A stretch of DNA of 64,000 nucleotides from positions 1 to 64,000 of the forward strand of contig NZ_JARZAI010000025.1 in NCBI RefSeq assembly GCF_029893355.1. The letters run 5' to 3'. Under the pieces are notes generated by a model. It ran no database searches. It worked only from the letters and a program-made list of their open reading frames with translations, and had not been told where the DNA came from. Below are positions 27,035-35,165 of the stretch, in pieces (position 1 is the first letter of the stretch; each line of letters begins with the position of its first letter). The translations under genes and the position numbers were made by a program. This stretch comes from Kitasatospora sp. MAA4 (GTDB taxonomy: Bacteria > Actinomycetota > Actinomycetes > Streptomycetales > Streptomycetaceae).

Positions 27035-27067
27035 GCGGGGCCCGCTGAAGCAAGCAGCGGGCCCCGC
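27035..27067 (+). terminator. attenuating hairpin between peptide gene and maturation genes
   Basis: Perfect 13-bp stem (27035-27047 with 27055-27067) 35 bp after the peptide stop and 18 bp before the next gene. Partial termination here would make the peptide mRNA more abundant than that of the downstream genes. Confidence 0.65.
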
Positions 27068-27085
27068 TCCCCTGAACAGCCTTGG

Positions 27086-27784
27086 ATGGATCGGAAGATG
27101 GACGACAATCCGAACGTTGCGAGCGTGCCGGAGCGGCGCTTCTCCCTGGTACTGCTCAGCGGGCTGGTGCTCAGCATAGTGTTCGCCGCCTTCGCGCTGT
27201 GCGTCTGCGTGCTGGTAGCTCCGCAATCTCCGGCCCGTGTACGCCTCCTGCCGTACACGTCGAAACTCACTCACCCCTACTTCGACCAGGTGTGGACGCT
27301 GTTCGCGCCCAACCCGCCCACCGACAACCTCGACTGGATCGTGCAGGCCCGCTACGTCGACCCTGCCGGCGCCCAGCATGAAGGCCCGCCGGTCAACGCC
27401 ACCACGCAGCTGATCGATCATGCCAAGCACGACCGCCTGGCTCCGAGCCGACTGATCGCGCTGCCCATGGCATTCCATGACCAGATCTCCGACTACATGG
27501 GCACACGCGGCACCATCACCGGCGCGCACCTGGACGACGCTGCCCAGCAGCGGGCCTTTCAGGCGCTGAACCTCCAGTACGCCGCCTGCTTCGACCAGAT
27601 TCAACGCTTCGCCTCCGCGGAGGCAGCAGCGCAGTACCCAGGCGAGACGATCACCGAGGTGCGGGCGGTGCTGGTGCAGCAGGAGATCACGCCGTTCTCC
27701 GACCGGTACCAGCAGACGCAGCAGCCCTGGAAGCAGTACTGGGACTCCGGTTGGAAGACCTACACCGCGGGGGTGGGAGCATGA
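27086..27784 (+). CDS. SdpA-like / DUF5819-type protein
   Basis: A 232-residue protein with one N-terminal transmembrane helix (VLLSGLVLSIVFAAFALCVCVLV) and an exported domain containing QVWTLFAPNPPTDNLDW. The W-x-x-F-x-x-N/D-P motif is typical of SdpA and of actinobacterial DUF5819 proteins. In Bacillus SdpA works with SdpB to convert secreted SdpC into active SDP. The start is ATG 27086 or 27098. Its stop overlaps the start of the HTTM gene (ATGA), so the two are translationally coupled, as expected for a complex. Family naming is from memory of motif and context. Confidence 0.7.
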   Translation: MDRKMDDNPNVASVPERRFSLVLLSGLVLSIVFAAFALCVCVLVAPQSPARVRLLPYTSKLTHPYFDQVWTLFAPNPPTDNLDWIVQARYVDPAGAQHEGPPVNATTQLIDHAKHDRLAPSRLIALPMAFHDQISDYMGTRGTITGAHLDDAAQQRAFQALNLQYAACFDQIQRFASAEAAAQYPGETITEVRAVLVQQEITPFSDRYQQTQQPWKQYWDSGWKTYTAGVGA

Positions 27785-28803
27785 AGGGGTCGGTCCTCCT
27801 GGTCCGAACCGAGCAGTTCTTCGAGCGATTCGCCGTCCAGCGCCACCGGTTGATCGGCCTGGCCCTGCTACGTGTGGTGCTCGGCGGGTCTGCGCTCGTG
27901 ATGTACATGTCCGACTACGGCAACAGGGAACTGCTCTGGGGACCGGACGCCGTGACCTCCTTCACGGAGTTCCGCCACACGATCCCCGGCGGACAGTTCT
28001 CCCTCTACCAGTTCAGCACCTCACAGCTGTGGTTCGAGGTCGTCTTCCATCTCGGCATCGTCGTCGCCCTGGCGTTCGCCGTCCTCGGCGGCCGGATCCT
28101 GACGGTCATCCACGCAGTGTTCCTGCTCTCGCTGTTCATCCGCGACCCCCAACTGCTCGAAGGCGGGGACAACCTGGCGCGCATCGTCATCCTGTTCCTC
28201 CCCTTCGCCACGACGGACGCCTACTTCAGTCCGTTCGCGGAGCGGCGCCGGCGCAAGCTGGCCGCGCAGAGCGGGCCAAGTGCGGTCACTCTGCTGCACA
28301 ACTTCATGGCGCTCTTCGTCGTCTTCCAGGTCACCGTGCTCTACTTCGTCTCCGGCGTGTGGAAGGTGATCGGCCAGACCTGGTACCAGGGCACCTCGAT
28401 GTACTTCATCTCGCGGCTGGATCAGTTCGCGTTCTCCGGTCCGCTGACCTGGCTGATGAATAACGCCTTCGCAGGCACCGCGCTCAGCTACTTCACCATC
28501 GTCATCGAAGTCGCCTTCCCGCTGTTCGTCGTCACCCGGCGCCGCTGGCTGCGCGAGCTGGGGGTGGCGAGCATCGAGGCCCTGCACATCGGCATCGCGT
28601 TCGGCATGGGGTTGGTCGTCTTCGCGGGCATCATGATCGGCGGCGACCTCGCCTGCCTGCGCGATGACGACTACCGGGCCCTGGCGACCCGGGCGCGGAC
28701 CCTTCTCAGCCGCGTCCGCGCTGCCCGCCCGACCCTGCCTGAGAGCGTCCCCTCCTCGCTCGCCGACCCTTCGATCGCTTTGGTGGACGCCCATGAAGTC
28801 TGA
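27781..28803 (+). CDS. SdpB-like HTTM-domain membrane protein
   Basis: This 340-residue polytopic membrane protein belongs to the HTTM (horizontally transferred transmembrane) superfamily, which includes SdpB and the membrane domain of vitamin K-dependent gamma-carboxylase. It shows LIGLALLRVVLGGSALVMYM, then YQFSTSQLWFEVVFHLGIV, RILTVIHAVFLLSLFIRDP, LLHNFMALFVVFQVTVLYFV, SGVWKVIGQTWYQGTSMYF and at least two further spans. The conserved SxxxK and W-x-x-G-x-A/S residues of the family are visible in SGVWKV...WYQGTS. Coupled to the SdpA-like gene and overlapping the DCC gene by 11 bp. The likely role is maturation of the upstream peptide. Confidence 0.82.
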   Translation: MKGSVLLVRTEQFFERFAVQRHRLIGLALLRVVLGGSALVMYMSDYGNRELLWGPDAVTSFTEFRHTIPGGQFSLYQFSTSQLWFEVVFHLGIVVALAFAVLGGRILTVIHAVFLLSLFIRDPQLLEGGDNLARIVILFLPFATTDAYFSPFAERRRRKLAAQSGPSAVTLLHNFMALFVVFQVTVLYFVSGVWKVIGQTWYQGTSMYFISRLDQFAFSGPLTWLMNNAFAGTALSYFTIVIEVAFPLFVVTRRRWLRELGVASIEALHIGIAFGMGLVVFAGIMIGGDLACLRDDDYRALATRARTLLSRVRAARPTLPESVPSSLADPSIALVDAHEV

Positions 28804-29191
28804 TGCTCCCTCGACCGGACGCCGTGTGGAAGCCACCTTCGTTTTCGACGGCGAGTGCGGGTTCTGCCGCTGGAGCCTGCTCCAACTCCAGCAACGGCTC
28901 CCCGTACAGCCCGTCCCCCAGGCATGGCAGTCCATCGACTTGTCCACGCTCGGTCTCTCCGAGGCCCAGACGGCACAGGCCGCGTGGTGGATCGACGAGA
29001 CGGGGAGATACCCGGGCCACGAGGCGTTCGCCCGCTGGCTGCGCGTCAATCGAGCCCCTTGGTCGTGCCTGGGCCGGCTGATGACCGTGCCCGGGGTGTC
29101 CACACTCTGCCGCTGGGGCTACCGGGCCGTCGCCCGCAACCGCAGAAGGATACCGGGCCCTTGGGAGCACAGCTGCGGCATCGTCCGCTGA
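28793..29191 (+). CDS. DCC1-like (DUF393) thiol-disulfide oxidoreductase
   Basis: A 132-residue DUF393 protein. The N-terminal FVFDGECGFCRWSLLQLQ contains the D-x-x-C-x-x-C motif that names the family, and the thioredoxin-like remainder ends in a basic helix. ATG 28793 overlaps the HTTM gene end. DCC proteins are regularly coupled to HTTM proteins, presumably carrying out a redox step. Because the candidate peptide has no cysteine after its signal, the thiol pair probably acts on the SdpA/SdpB-like proteins or another substrate. Confidence 0.8.
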   Translation: MKSDAPSTGRRVEATFVFDGECGFCRWSLLQLQQRLPVQPVPQAWQSIDLSTLGLSEAQTAQAAWWIDETGRYPGHEAFARWLRVNRAPWSCLGRLMTVPGVSTLCRWGYRAVARNRRRIPGPWEHSCGIVR

Positions 29192-29220
29192 TCACCTGAA
29201 CCAGGACGGGAACCACGAGG

Positions 29221-30471
29221 ATGAACCAGACAGACACCGAACAGGAACGACTGCGTGAGTTCCTGACCGCCCCACAGCTCGACCGATCGATCTTCGCCCC
29301 AGGATTCGCCGAGCGAATCGGCGCTGAGCACCTGGAGGCGATCCGTGATCAGGTCCGACAGGAGTTCGGGGAGGTCCGCTCCGTCACCCCTGATGGCCCG
29401 GCAGGCAAGTACCGCGTGAACTGCGCACAGGGAGCCCTGCCGGCCTCGGTGAACATCGACCCCCAGGGGCGCATCGTCCTGCTGTGGCTCGGCATCGCCC
29501 ACCCGGGGCAGGCCCGGTCGGTTCGGCAGCGCCTGCTCGTTCCTCTGCTCGCCCTCGTCGTCCCCGTCCTGGCCGCCCCGGCATTGGCCGTCAACGCCGC
29601 GATGACCGGTACCCGAACCGACGCCCTGCAGTCCCTCCTCGCCAGCCTCGCGCTGGTCCCGGCCAGCTGGCTGCGCGCACCGTGGGCCTGGATCAGCCAG
29701 TACAGCCGCACTGCCATGGCGCTGATCACCCTCGTCCTTCTCGGCGTCGCAGCCGTGCGACTGCCCGGCCTGCCCACAGGTCACGCCTCGTTCTGGAGCC
29801 TGGCGCTCACGGCGGCAGCCGTACTCAGCGCGGTCGCGATGACCATCAGCAGTCGTGAAGCGCGCAGCAGCCGCAGCCCCCTCCTGATTTCCAACCCGCT
29901 GCCGGACCGCCGAGTCCTGGTCTTTCAGGGCGGCGGCCCGTCCATCAACCACCACACCCGCAGCCCGACACAGCGCTTCGCACTCGACCTCATCTGCCTC
30001 GACCGCTACGGGGCCAGGGCCCGCGGCCCAGTACCGCGAAACAGCGACGCCTACCACGCATACGGCGCGACCGTGACGGCCCCCTGCGACGGGACCGTCA
30101 TCGCCTGCGTCGACGGCTACGAAGACCAACCCGTCCTGGCCAGTCCGCTCGAACCCGGACCGCTCCACGCGCAGCCGACCGTCGGCAACCACATCGCCCT
30201 TCAAGTCCCGCGCGCCACAGCTGGGGCCGACGGGGAGAGCACCATTGTCATCCTCGCCCACCTGCAGAAGAACAGCATTCGCGTCCAGCAGGGCGAGACC
30301 GTGACCGTCGGACAACCTCTCGCCCTGGTGGGAAACTCCGGCAACACCACTGAGCCCCACCTGCACATCCACGCCGAGGTCCGCACCTCCGACACTGTGG
30401 CCCCGGTGCCGCTACGACTTGCCAGCCGACCAACACGCGCCCTGCTCCGGGGCGAACGTCTCGACCGCTGA
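29221..30471 (+). CDS. membrane-anchored M23 (LytM-type) metallopeptidase
   Basis: A 416-residue protein with a cytoplasmic N-terminal domain (about 90 residues), three or four membrane helices (PLLALVVPVLAAPALAV, TAMALITLVLLGVAAV, LALTAAAVLSAVAM) and a C-terminal M23 domain. The zinc site is recognisable: an HH and an Asp in the HH...FALDL segment, then ILAHL and the final HLHIHAE. A GQPLALVGNSGNT loop gives the beta-hairpin of lysostaphin-like peptidases. M23 enzymes cut glycine-containing peptides, usually in cell walls. Here it could trim the secreted peptide, remodel wall or provide immunity. ATG start with GAGG; 29 bp after the DCC gene, so probably one operon. Confidence 0.85.
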   Translation: MNQTDTEQERLREFLTAPQLDRSIFAPGFAERIGAEHLEAIRDQVRQEFGEVRSVTPDGPAGKYRVNCAQGALPASVNIDPQGRIVLLWLGIAHPGQARSVRQRLLVPLLALVVPVLAAPALAVNAAMTGTRTDALQSLLASLALVPASWLRAPWAWISQYSRTAMALITLVLLGVAAVRLPGLPTGHASFWSLALTAAAVLSAVAMTISSREARSSRSPLLISNPLPDRRVLVFQGGGPSINHHTRSPTQRFALDLICLDRYGARARGPVPRNSDAYHAYGATVTAPCDGTVIACVDGYEDQPVLASPLEPGPLHAQPTVGNHIALQVPRATAGADGESTIVILAHLQKNSIRVQQGETVTVGQPLALVGNSGNTTEPHLHIHAEVRTSDTVAPVPLRLASRPTRALLRGERLDR

Positions 30472-30514
30472 GCACAACTGCCTTTGTCCGCACGCCGATC
30501 TCGTGTGAGGAATC

Positions 30515-31156
30515 ATGCACTGCGCCCGCGCTGCCAGCGCCACTGTTGTTGCCATCATGGCCCTCGGCCTCCTGGTCGGCTGTAGCCGAAGCCTCGGTCC
30601 GACCCCTCAGGCCACTACCCCTGCGCAGACCGCCATGCTCCTCACCCCGGCGGACATGCCCAGTGGCTATCAACTCGCCAACCGCACCGACAACATGCCA
30701 CTTCCAATCCAGTCGGCGAGTCAGCCATCAGCCTGCACCGTTGGTGTCAACTCCGCTGTCAGCGGTAGCAACACGCCAACAGCAGCAGTGGAGTTCTCGA
30801 AGGATGCGACCCATCCACTCATCGATGAGACGATCACCACCACCACAACGGCGCAGGCCCGCACGGCACTTGATCGCCTGACCGTCTCGCTTACACAGTG
30901 CCCCAAGACCCGCACCGTCAACGGCACCACCGTCACGATCACCTCAATAACCGTGCCTACCCTCGGCGATCAGTCCTACGGCATCCAAATGACCTCGGGC
31001 ACAGGGCCAGCCGAAGTCATTGCCCAAATGATCTCCATCCGCAAGGGGGCGGCACTCGCGACGGTGATCACCACCACCCTCGGCAGCCCGTCCGCCGGGG
31101 ACAGCAACCTCTCACAGGCACTGGCCAGGGCCGCAGCCGACCGGCTGCAGGGCTGA
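30515..31156 (+). CDS. lipoprotein with PknH-like sensor domain
   Basis: A 213-residue lipoprotein whose signal ends in the lipobox LGLLVGC. The mature part is Thr-rich, with two cysteines (SACTV and LTQCPKT) placed as in the PknH-type extracellular sensor fold, and strands such as IAQMISIRKGAALATVI. It is the last gene of the island and 43 bp after the M23 gene, so it may belong to the same operon. An extracytoplasmic lipoprotein next to a toxin system could be the immunity factor; this is inference only. Confidence 0.7.
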   Translation: MHCARAASATVVAIMALGLLVGCSRSLGPTPQATTPAQTAMLLTPADMPSGYQLANRTDNMPLPIQSASQPSACTVGVNSAVSGSNTPTAAVEFSKDATHPLIDETITTTTTAQARTALDRLTVSLTQCPKTRTVNGTTVTITSITVPTLGDQSYGIQMTSGTGPAEVIAQMISIRKGAALATVITTTLGSPSAGDSNLSQALARAAADRLQG

Positions 31157-31468
31157 CTCCTCTACATGGATCGATCCTGCCAGGCCCGCAGCCCTGGACA
31201 TCCTGAGGTGACCCCCGCGATGCGGACACGCCTGACAATGGATCTTGTTATCCAGGAAGGTGAAGATCCGCGTGGCAAGATCCTCGACCTACCATCCGAA
31301 CACCTTCGGACTTCGCGGCACAGTGCGGCACGTCGCTGCCTTGTCGCGGTCGCTCGGGAGTCGCAGCCAGGCTCTACATGGTGTCTGAATCTGCCCAAAC
31401 GTCGGATTTGGCGACACTTGGCGGCATCAACCGGCACCTACCTGGGACGGTGACGCTGCGGGTACTCC
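31157..31468. other. noncoding end of the island
   Basis: This 312-bp stretch has mixed base composition. An open frame of 95 codons (31166-31453) lacks coding bias and recognisable motifs; it may be a remnant of the element's right end. No gene is called. Confidence 0.4.
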
Positions 31469-31475
31469 CGGACTG

Positions 31476-31515
31476 TTAATCCGTAGGTTCAGGGTTCGAG
31501 CCCCTGGCGCCCCAC
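31476..31515 (+). repeat. attR-type direct repeat (tRNA-Lys 3' copy)
   Basis: 40 bp identical to the 3' part of tRNA-Lys at 24847-24886. The 5' half of a tRNA is missing (no acceptor 5' strand or D-arm upstream), so this is a non-functional remnant. One base before the exact block differs (G for T), so the remnant loop reads GTT instead of TTT. Confidence 0.9.
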
Positions 31516-31524
31516 GTGACGCGA

Positions 31525-31557
31525 GGCCAGGTCAGACACCGTCTGACCTGGCCTTTT
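31525..31557 (+). terminator. terminator, probably the original tRNA-Lys terminator
   Basis: Perfect 13-bp stem GGCCAGGTCAGAC / GTCTGACCTGGCC with a TTTT tail, 10 bp after the attR repeat. It is placed as expected for a tRNA-Lys terminator that the island displaced. Confidence 0.8.
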
Positions 31558-31599
31558 CATGTCCTGCCGCCCGGTCGGCGCCCGCCGCCGGCTCGAAAC

Positions 31600-31791
31600 T
31601 CAGCGTGCCCCGCCTGTCCTGCCCAGGAGCCGGACGCCGGCGGCGATCAACCCGGCCGCACATGCCGTCAGCAGTAGCGTGGTCAGGATCTCGTGCAGCA
31701 CCACCGCGAGCGCGATGGCGCCGAAGGACAGCGCCAGGAGCGCGAGGGCCAGGAGCAGCGTTCCTCCGGTACGTGCGTGCGCATCGTTCAT
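31600..31791 (-). CDS. small membrane protein
   Basis: A 63-residue protein starting MNDAHARTGGTLLLALALLA with two transmembrane helices (LLLALALLALSFGAIALAVVL and LTTLLLTACAAGLIAAGVRLL) and a short basic tail. ATG 31791 with GAGGTGG upstream. It lies between attR and the NRPS regulator. I recognise no family; it is a plausible short gene, not certain. Confidence 0.55.
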   Translation of the reverse strand: MNDAHARTGGTLLLALALLALSFGAIALAVVLHEILTTLLLTACAAGLIAAGVRLLGRTGGAR

Positions 31792-32100
31792 GTGGGGCCA
31801 CCTCTGTGGTTCGCGGCGATGATGTCGAGGGGTGCTTCTGCTGGGGGGAGGATTCCCAATCGGCTGCCCTTCATGCAGTTTTGACTGAAGGTCAGATGCT
31901 GGGGAGTGCGTCGCGGCGCGGCGTGGTGACCGATTGCTCACGGTGCGCAGTCGGCCGGTTCTGCGGGGTCGATATCCGGGGTGGAGATCGACCGTCGATC
32001 TGCCGTAGATCCGTTGCGTGGAGCATCTGGCAGCAGGGGAACCGGCCGGGTGGCCGTACGGCCCCGGTGGGGTTGTCGGCAGACGTACGAGGAGAGCGGC

Positions 32101-33402
32101 ATGGATGGTGGTCAGCCGGTATCGAGTTTTGGTGAGCTGCTCAAGATCCGGCGCGAACGGGCCGGGCTGACGCAGCAGAGCCTGGCCGACTACGCGACGC
32201 TGAGTGTGCGGGCGGTCCGGGACATGGAGACCGGGCGGGTGCGGCGGCCGAGGCACGAGACGGTTCGGCTGCTCGCCGACGCGCTGCGGATCGAGGGGCG
32301 GACGCGATCGTCCTTCGAGGCGGCGGCCAGGCAGCGGGAGTTCGCTTCCGAGCCGGTGGCGCCGCCGGCCGCGCGGAACGCGATGGTGGCGCGGGAGGCG
32401 GAGACCGAGGCGCTGTTCGAGGCGCTCACCGTGCACGGTGACCGGCTGGTGTCGGTGGTCGGGCTGGACGGGGTGGGCAAGAGCAGGCTCGCGCTTGAGG
32501 TGGCCTGGCGGGTTCATGACGCGGTGCAGTGGTCGGTGCAGTGGACGCCCTGCGGCGAGCGGGAGGTGGTGGGCGGGGGTTCGGCCTTGGCGCACGGGCG
32601 GTTCGACGGGCTGGCCGAGCTGATCGACACCCGGCCGACGCTGCTGGTGCTGGACGGTGCCGACGGCGGCGTGAACCCCGCGATGCTGGACGAGCTGTTC
32701 CATCGCTGCGCGGGGCTGCGGGTGCTGATCACCTCCAGGGCTCCGCAGGGGCTCGACGGTGAGCAGGTGATCCCGCTGGCGCCGCTGGAGACGCCGGTGG
32801 CCGGCCAGGACGGTGACGTGTCGGCTCTGGGCGCGGTCGGGTCGGTGCGGCTGCTGGTGTCGCACATGCGGCGGCTGAGGCCCGGCTTCACGCTGGGGCA
32901 GCACGAGGCGCCGGTGATCGCCGAGCTGTGCAGGTACCTGGACGGGCTTCCCCGCGCGCTGGAGTTCGCGGCGGGCTGGACGGCGGTGCAGTCGCCCGGT
33001 CAGCTGATGGAGCGGTTGACGGGCAGCCCGTTCGCGCTGGCCGCGCCGCCGGTGACGTCCTGCGAGCGCGGGGACGTCCGCGAGTCGCTGAACCGCACGC
33101 TGAGGGCGCTGGCGCCTCGTCAACGTGCGCTGCTGGCGAGGCTGGCGGACGAGGAGCAGGGCTGGTCGGTGGAGGAGGCGGTCCTGATGACCGGCCGGCC
33201 GGTCCAGGAGTGCCTGGAGGCCGTCCACGAGCTGTTCTCCCGGGGTGTGATCCGTGCGGCGGAGGGCGCGGCGGCTCACGACGGGGTCCGGTTCACCGTG
33301 CTGAACCTGTTCCGCGTCCTGTGCCGGGAGGAACGCAACCGCTGGTCCACGGCGGCGGCCGGACGACACGAGTTCCCGGTCCTCACGGCGCTGGCGGGCT
33401 GA
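32101..33402 (+). CDS. XRE helix-turn-helix / P-loop ATPase regulator
   Basis: This 433-residue regulator has an N-terminal XRE HTH (SFGELLKIRRERAGLTQQSL ... SVRAVRDMETGRVRRPRHE, residues 8-60) joined to a STAND-type ATPase with Walker A VGLDGVGKSRLA (about residue 122), Walker B-like LLVLDGADG and a winged-helix end. There is no C-terminal repeat domain, so it is shorter than typical NB-ARC regulators. ATG 32101 is chosen after ACGAGGAGAG; the frame is open upstream. It opens the cluster and is a likely pathway-specific activator. The 309 bp before it (31792-32100) contain no gene. Confidence 0.85.
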   Translation: MDGGQPVSSFGELLKIRRERAGLTQQSLADYATLSVRAVRDMETGRVRRPRHETVRLLADALRIEGRTRSSFEAAARQREFASEPVAPPAARNAMVAREAETEALFEALTVHGDRLVSVVGLDGVGKSRLALEVAWRVHDAVQWSVQWTPCGEREVVGGGSALAHGRFDGLAELIDTRPTLLVLDGADGGVNPAMLDELFHRCAGLRVLITSRAPQGLDGEQVIPLAPLETPVAGQDGDVSALGAVGSVRLLVSHMRRLRPGFTLGQHEAPVIAELCRYLDGLPRALEFAAGWTAVQSPGQLMERLTGSPFALAAPPVTSCERGDVRESLNRTLRALAPRQRALLARLADEEQGWSVEEAVLMTGRPVQECLEAVHELFSRGVIRAAEGAAAHDGVRFTVLNLFRVLCREERNRWSTAAAGRHEFPVLTALAG

Positions 33403-33441
33403 CGAATTCACCACCAATCGACTATCGACGAGGGTTCTGTC

Positions 33442-33885
33442 ATGGAGTGCGAGAGAGTCGGGCACCGTGAGCTGGATGTCATTGTGACGTCCATGGTCTC
33501 GGATTCCCACACCTGGAATCTGGTGTTCCTGCAATTGCTGTTGGAGGAGCTCGGTCACCGGGTGACCAATTTGGGCGCCTGCGTTCCCGATGAGCTCGTT
33601 GTCGAGGAATGCCGGCGTGCGGAGCCGGATCTGATCGTTGTCAGCAGCGTCAACGGGCACGGGTTCAACGACGGCATGCGGGTGATCAACGGGCTGCGGT
33701 CCTGCCCCGAGCTGATGGGAACGCCGATCGTGATCGGCGGGAAGCTGGGCATCGCCGGGGTGGGCGACGGGGCTTCGGCCAGGGCGCTGCGCGCGGCGGG
33801 GTTCGACGGGGTCTTCGAGGAGGGCGCCTCGGTGGAGGCGTTCCTGGAGTTCCTGGAGTCCCTGTCCACGCGCGTGCTGCTGTGA
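33442..33885 (+). CDS. glmS: glutamate mutase (methylaspartate mutase) small B12-binding subunit
   Basis: This 147-residue protein has the B12-binding fold. MVSDSHTWNLVFLQ corresponds to the DxHxxG cobalamin motif with Asp21 and the cobalt-ligand His23, but the Gly is replaced by Asn26. VVSSVNGHG and VIGGKLGIAG complete the nucleotide-tail pocket. With GlmE it interconverts L-glutamate and (2S,3S)-3-methylaspartate. Its stop overlaps the GlmE start (GTGA). Such pairs supply methyl-Asp in friulimicin-type and related peptide clusters, so a methylaspartate-derived residue is expected here. Confidence 0.9.
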   Translation: MECERVGHRELDVIVTSMVSDSHTWNLVFLQLLLEELGHRVTNLGACVPDELVVEECRRAEPDLIVVSSVNGHGFNDGMRVINGLRSCPELMGTPIVIGGKLGIAGVGDGASARALRAAGFDGVFEEGASVEAFLEFLESLSTRVLL

Positions 33886-35165
33886 CGGGGTTCGGGCGCT
33901 TCGTCGCGCAGGCCAGAGCAGCGGGCGAGCTGGTGGTGCAGCCGCGGATGGGGATGAGCGATCCCCTCGTCATGCGGGACGGCCTGGCCGCCACCCGGCG
34001 GGCGGCGGCCACCACGGTCGGCACGATCACGCTGGACAGCTACACCAGGACGGGCGAGATCGCCGCGGCGAGGCGGGCGATCGACGAGGGCGTCGGCCTC
34101 AACGGCTACCCGATCGTCTCGTACGAGGCCGGTGTGACCAGAGCGGTGCTGAGCGGGATCGCGGACGCGGGTTTCCCGGTCCAGGTCCGGCACGGGTCCG
34201 CCCGGCCGGAGGCGATCTTCGCCGCGCTGCTGGCGGCGGGCCTGGACGCGACCGAGGGCGGTCCGGTCTCGTACTGCCTGCCCTACAGCCGGGCCCCGCT
34301 GCGGGAGGCGGTGGCCAGCTGGGAGCGGTGCTGCGAGCTGCTGGCCTCGGTCCGGGGCACCGGGCTGGAGCCGCATCTGGAGACCTTCGGCGGCTGCATG
34401 ATGGGCCAGCTCTGTCCGCCGAGCCTGCTGGTGGCGATCAGCGTGCTGGAGGGGCTGTTCTTCCGGCAGCACGGGCTGCGCAGCATCTCGCTCAGCTACG
34501 CGCAGCAGGCGAACATCCACCAGGACGAGGAGGCCGTCGCGGCGCTGTCGCGGCTCGCCGCCGAGCTGCTGGCGGACATCGACTGGCACGTCGTCGTCTA
34601 CGCCTACATGGGCGTGTACCCGCAGTCGCCCGGCGGTGCCCAGCTGCTGCTCGACGAGGCGGCCCGGCTGTCGGTGCGGACGGGGGCGGCCCGGCTGATC
34701 GTGAAGACGACGGCCGAGGCGCACCGCATCCCCACGGTCGCGGAGAACGTGCGGGCGCTGGAGAGCGCGGCCGGCGTGGCGGCGGAGGAGCGGCGGGCGG
34801 GGGCACACGCCAGCGTCCCCGACACCGGCCTCTACGCGGAGGCGCGTGCGCTGGTCGACGCCGTGCTGGAACTCGGCGAGGACGTCGGACGGGCGCTGGT
34901 CCGCGCCTTCGCCAAGGGCTACCTGGACGTTCCGTACTGCCTGCACCCGGACAACGCCGGGCGCTCCCGCAGCCGCCTCGACGCCGGAGGGCGGCTGCAC
35001 TGGGCCACCGCCGGGTCGATGCCGATCGCCTCGATGGTCGAGAAGGGCCGGTCGCCGATCCTCGGCTCCTCGGAGCTGCTGGGCGCGCTGAGTTACGTAC
35101 AGAGGACCTTCGACCGGCGGGCCTACGAGGCGCCGGCCGGTGCCGGAATATCCGTTTCGCGATGA
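33882..35165 (+). CDS. glmE: glutamate mutase large catalytic subunit
   Basis: A 427-residue TIM-barrel subunit of adenosylcobalamin-dependent glutamate mutase. Recognisable segments are VVQPRMGMSDPLVMRDGL, DSYTRTGEI, GLNGYPIVSYEAG, VRHGSARPEAIFA, EGGPVSYCLPYSR (substrate Arg/Tyr region), FGGCMMGQLCPPSLLVAISV, SLSYAQQANIHQDEEAV and VKTTAEAHRIPT. It is slightly shorter than the clostridial subunit (483) but comparable to cluster-encoded homologues. GTG start overlaps glmS; its stop overlaps the next gene's ATG (ATGA). All four cassette proteins are thus made in a coupled way. Confidence 0.9.
   Translation: MTGFGRFVAQARAAGELVVQPRMGMSDPLVMRDGLAATRRAAATTVGTITLDSYTRTGEIAAARRAIDEGVGLNGYPIVSYEAGVTRAVLSGIADAGFPVQVRHGSARPEAIFAALLAAGLDATEGGPVSYCLPYSRAPLREAVASWERCCELLASVRGTGLEPHLETFGGCMMGQLCPPSLLVAISVLEGLFFRQHGLRSISLSYAQQANIHQDEEAVAALSRLAAELLADIDWHVVVYAYMGVYPQSPGGAQLLLDEAARLSVRTGAARLIVKTTAEAHRIPTVAENVRALESAAGVAAEERRAGAHASVPDTGLYAEARALVDAVLELGEDVGRALVRAFAKGYLDVPYCLHPDNAGRSRSRLDAGGRLHWATAGSMPIASMVEKGRSPILGSSELLGALSYVQRTFDRRAYEAPAGAGISVSR

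Larger units (their letters stand above)
24847..31515. mobile_element. tRNA-Lys-integrated genomic island (degenerate, no integrase seen)
   Basis: The 6.6-kb segment lies between the 3' end of tRNA-Lys and a 40-bp exact copy of it. This is the structure left by site-specific integration at a tRNA gene. Its content (PLD-type gene fragment, winged-helix regulator, secreted peptide operon, M23 peptidase, lipoprotein) differs from the core genes on the left, and its intergenic DNA is clearly richer in A/T. No recombinase, excisionase or replication gene is visible, so the element looks fixed or was mobilised in trans. The NRPS cluster starts just beyond its right end, so a larger composite island is possible. 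Confidence 0.8.

Noticed and set aside
31166..31453. A 95-codon plus-strand frame at the right end of the island
   Set aside because: No coding bias, no ribosome site and no recognisable motif; possibly a remnant, not called as a gene.
31476..31515. A second tRNA (Asn-like, GTT loop)
   Set aside because: Only the 3' half exists; no D-arm or acceptor 5' strand, so it is an attachment-site remnant.
31600..33660. A 686-codon minus-strand frame covering the NRPS regulator
   Set aside because: Antisense to a protein with clear HTH and Walker A; only its last 63 codons (31600-31791) look like a separate small gene.
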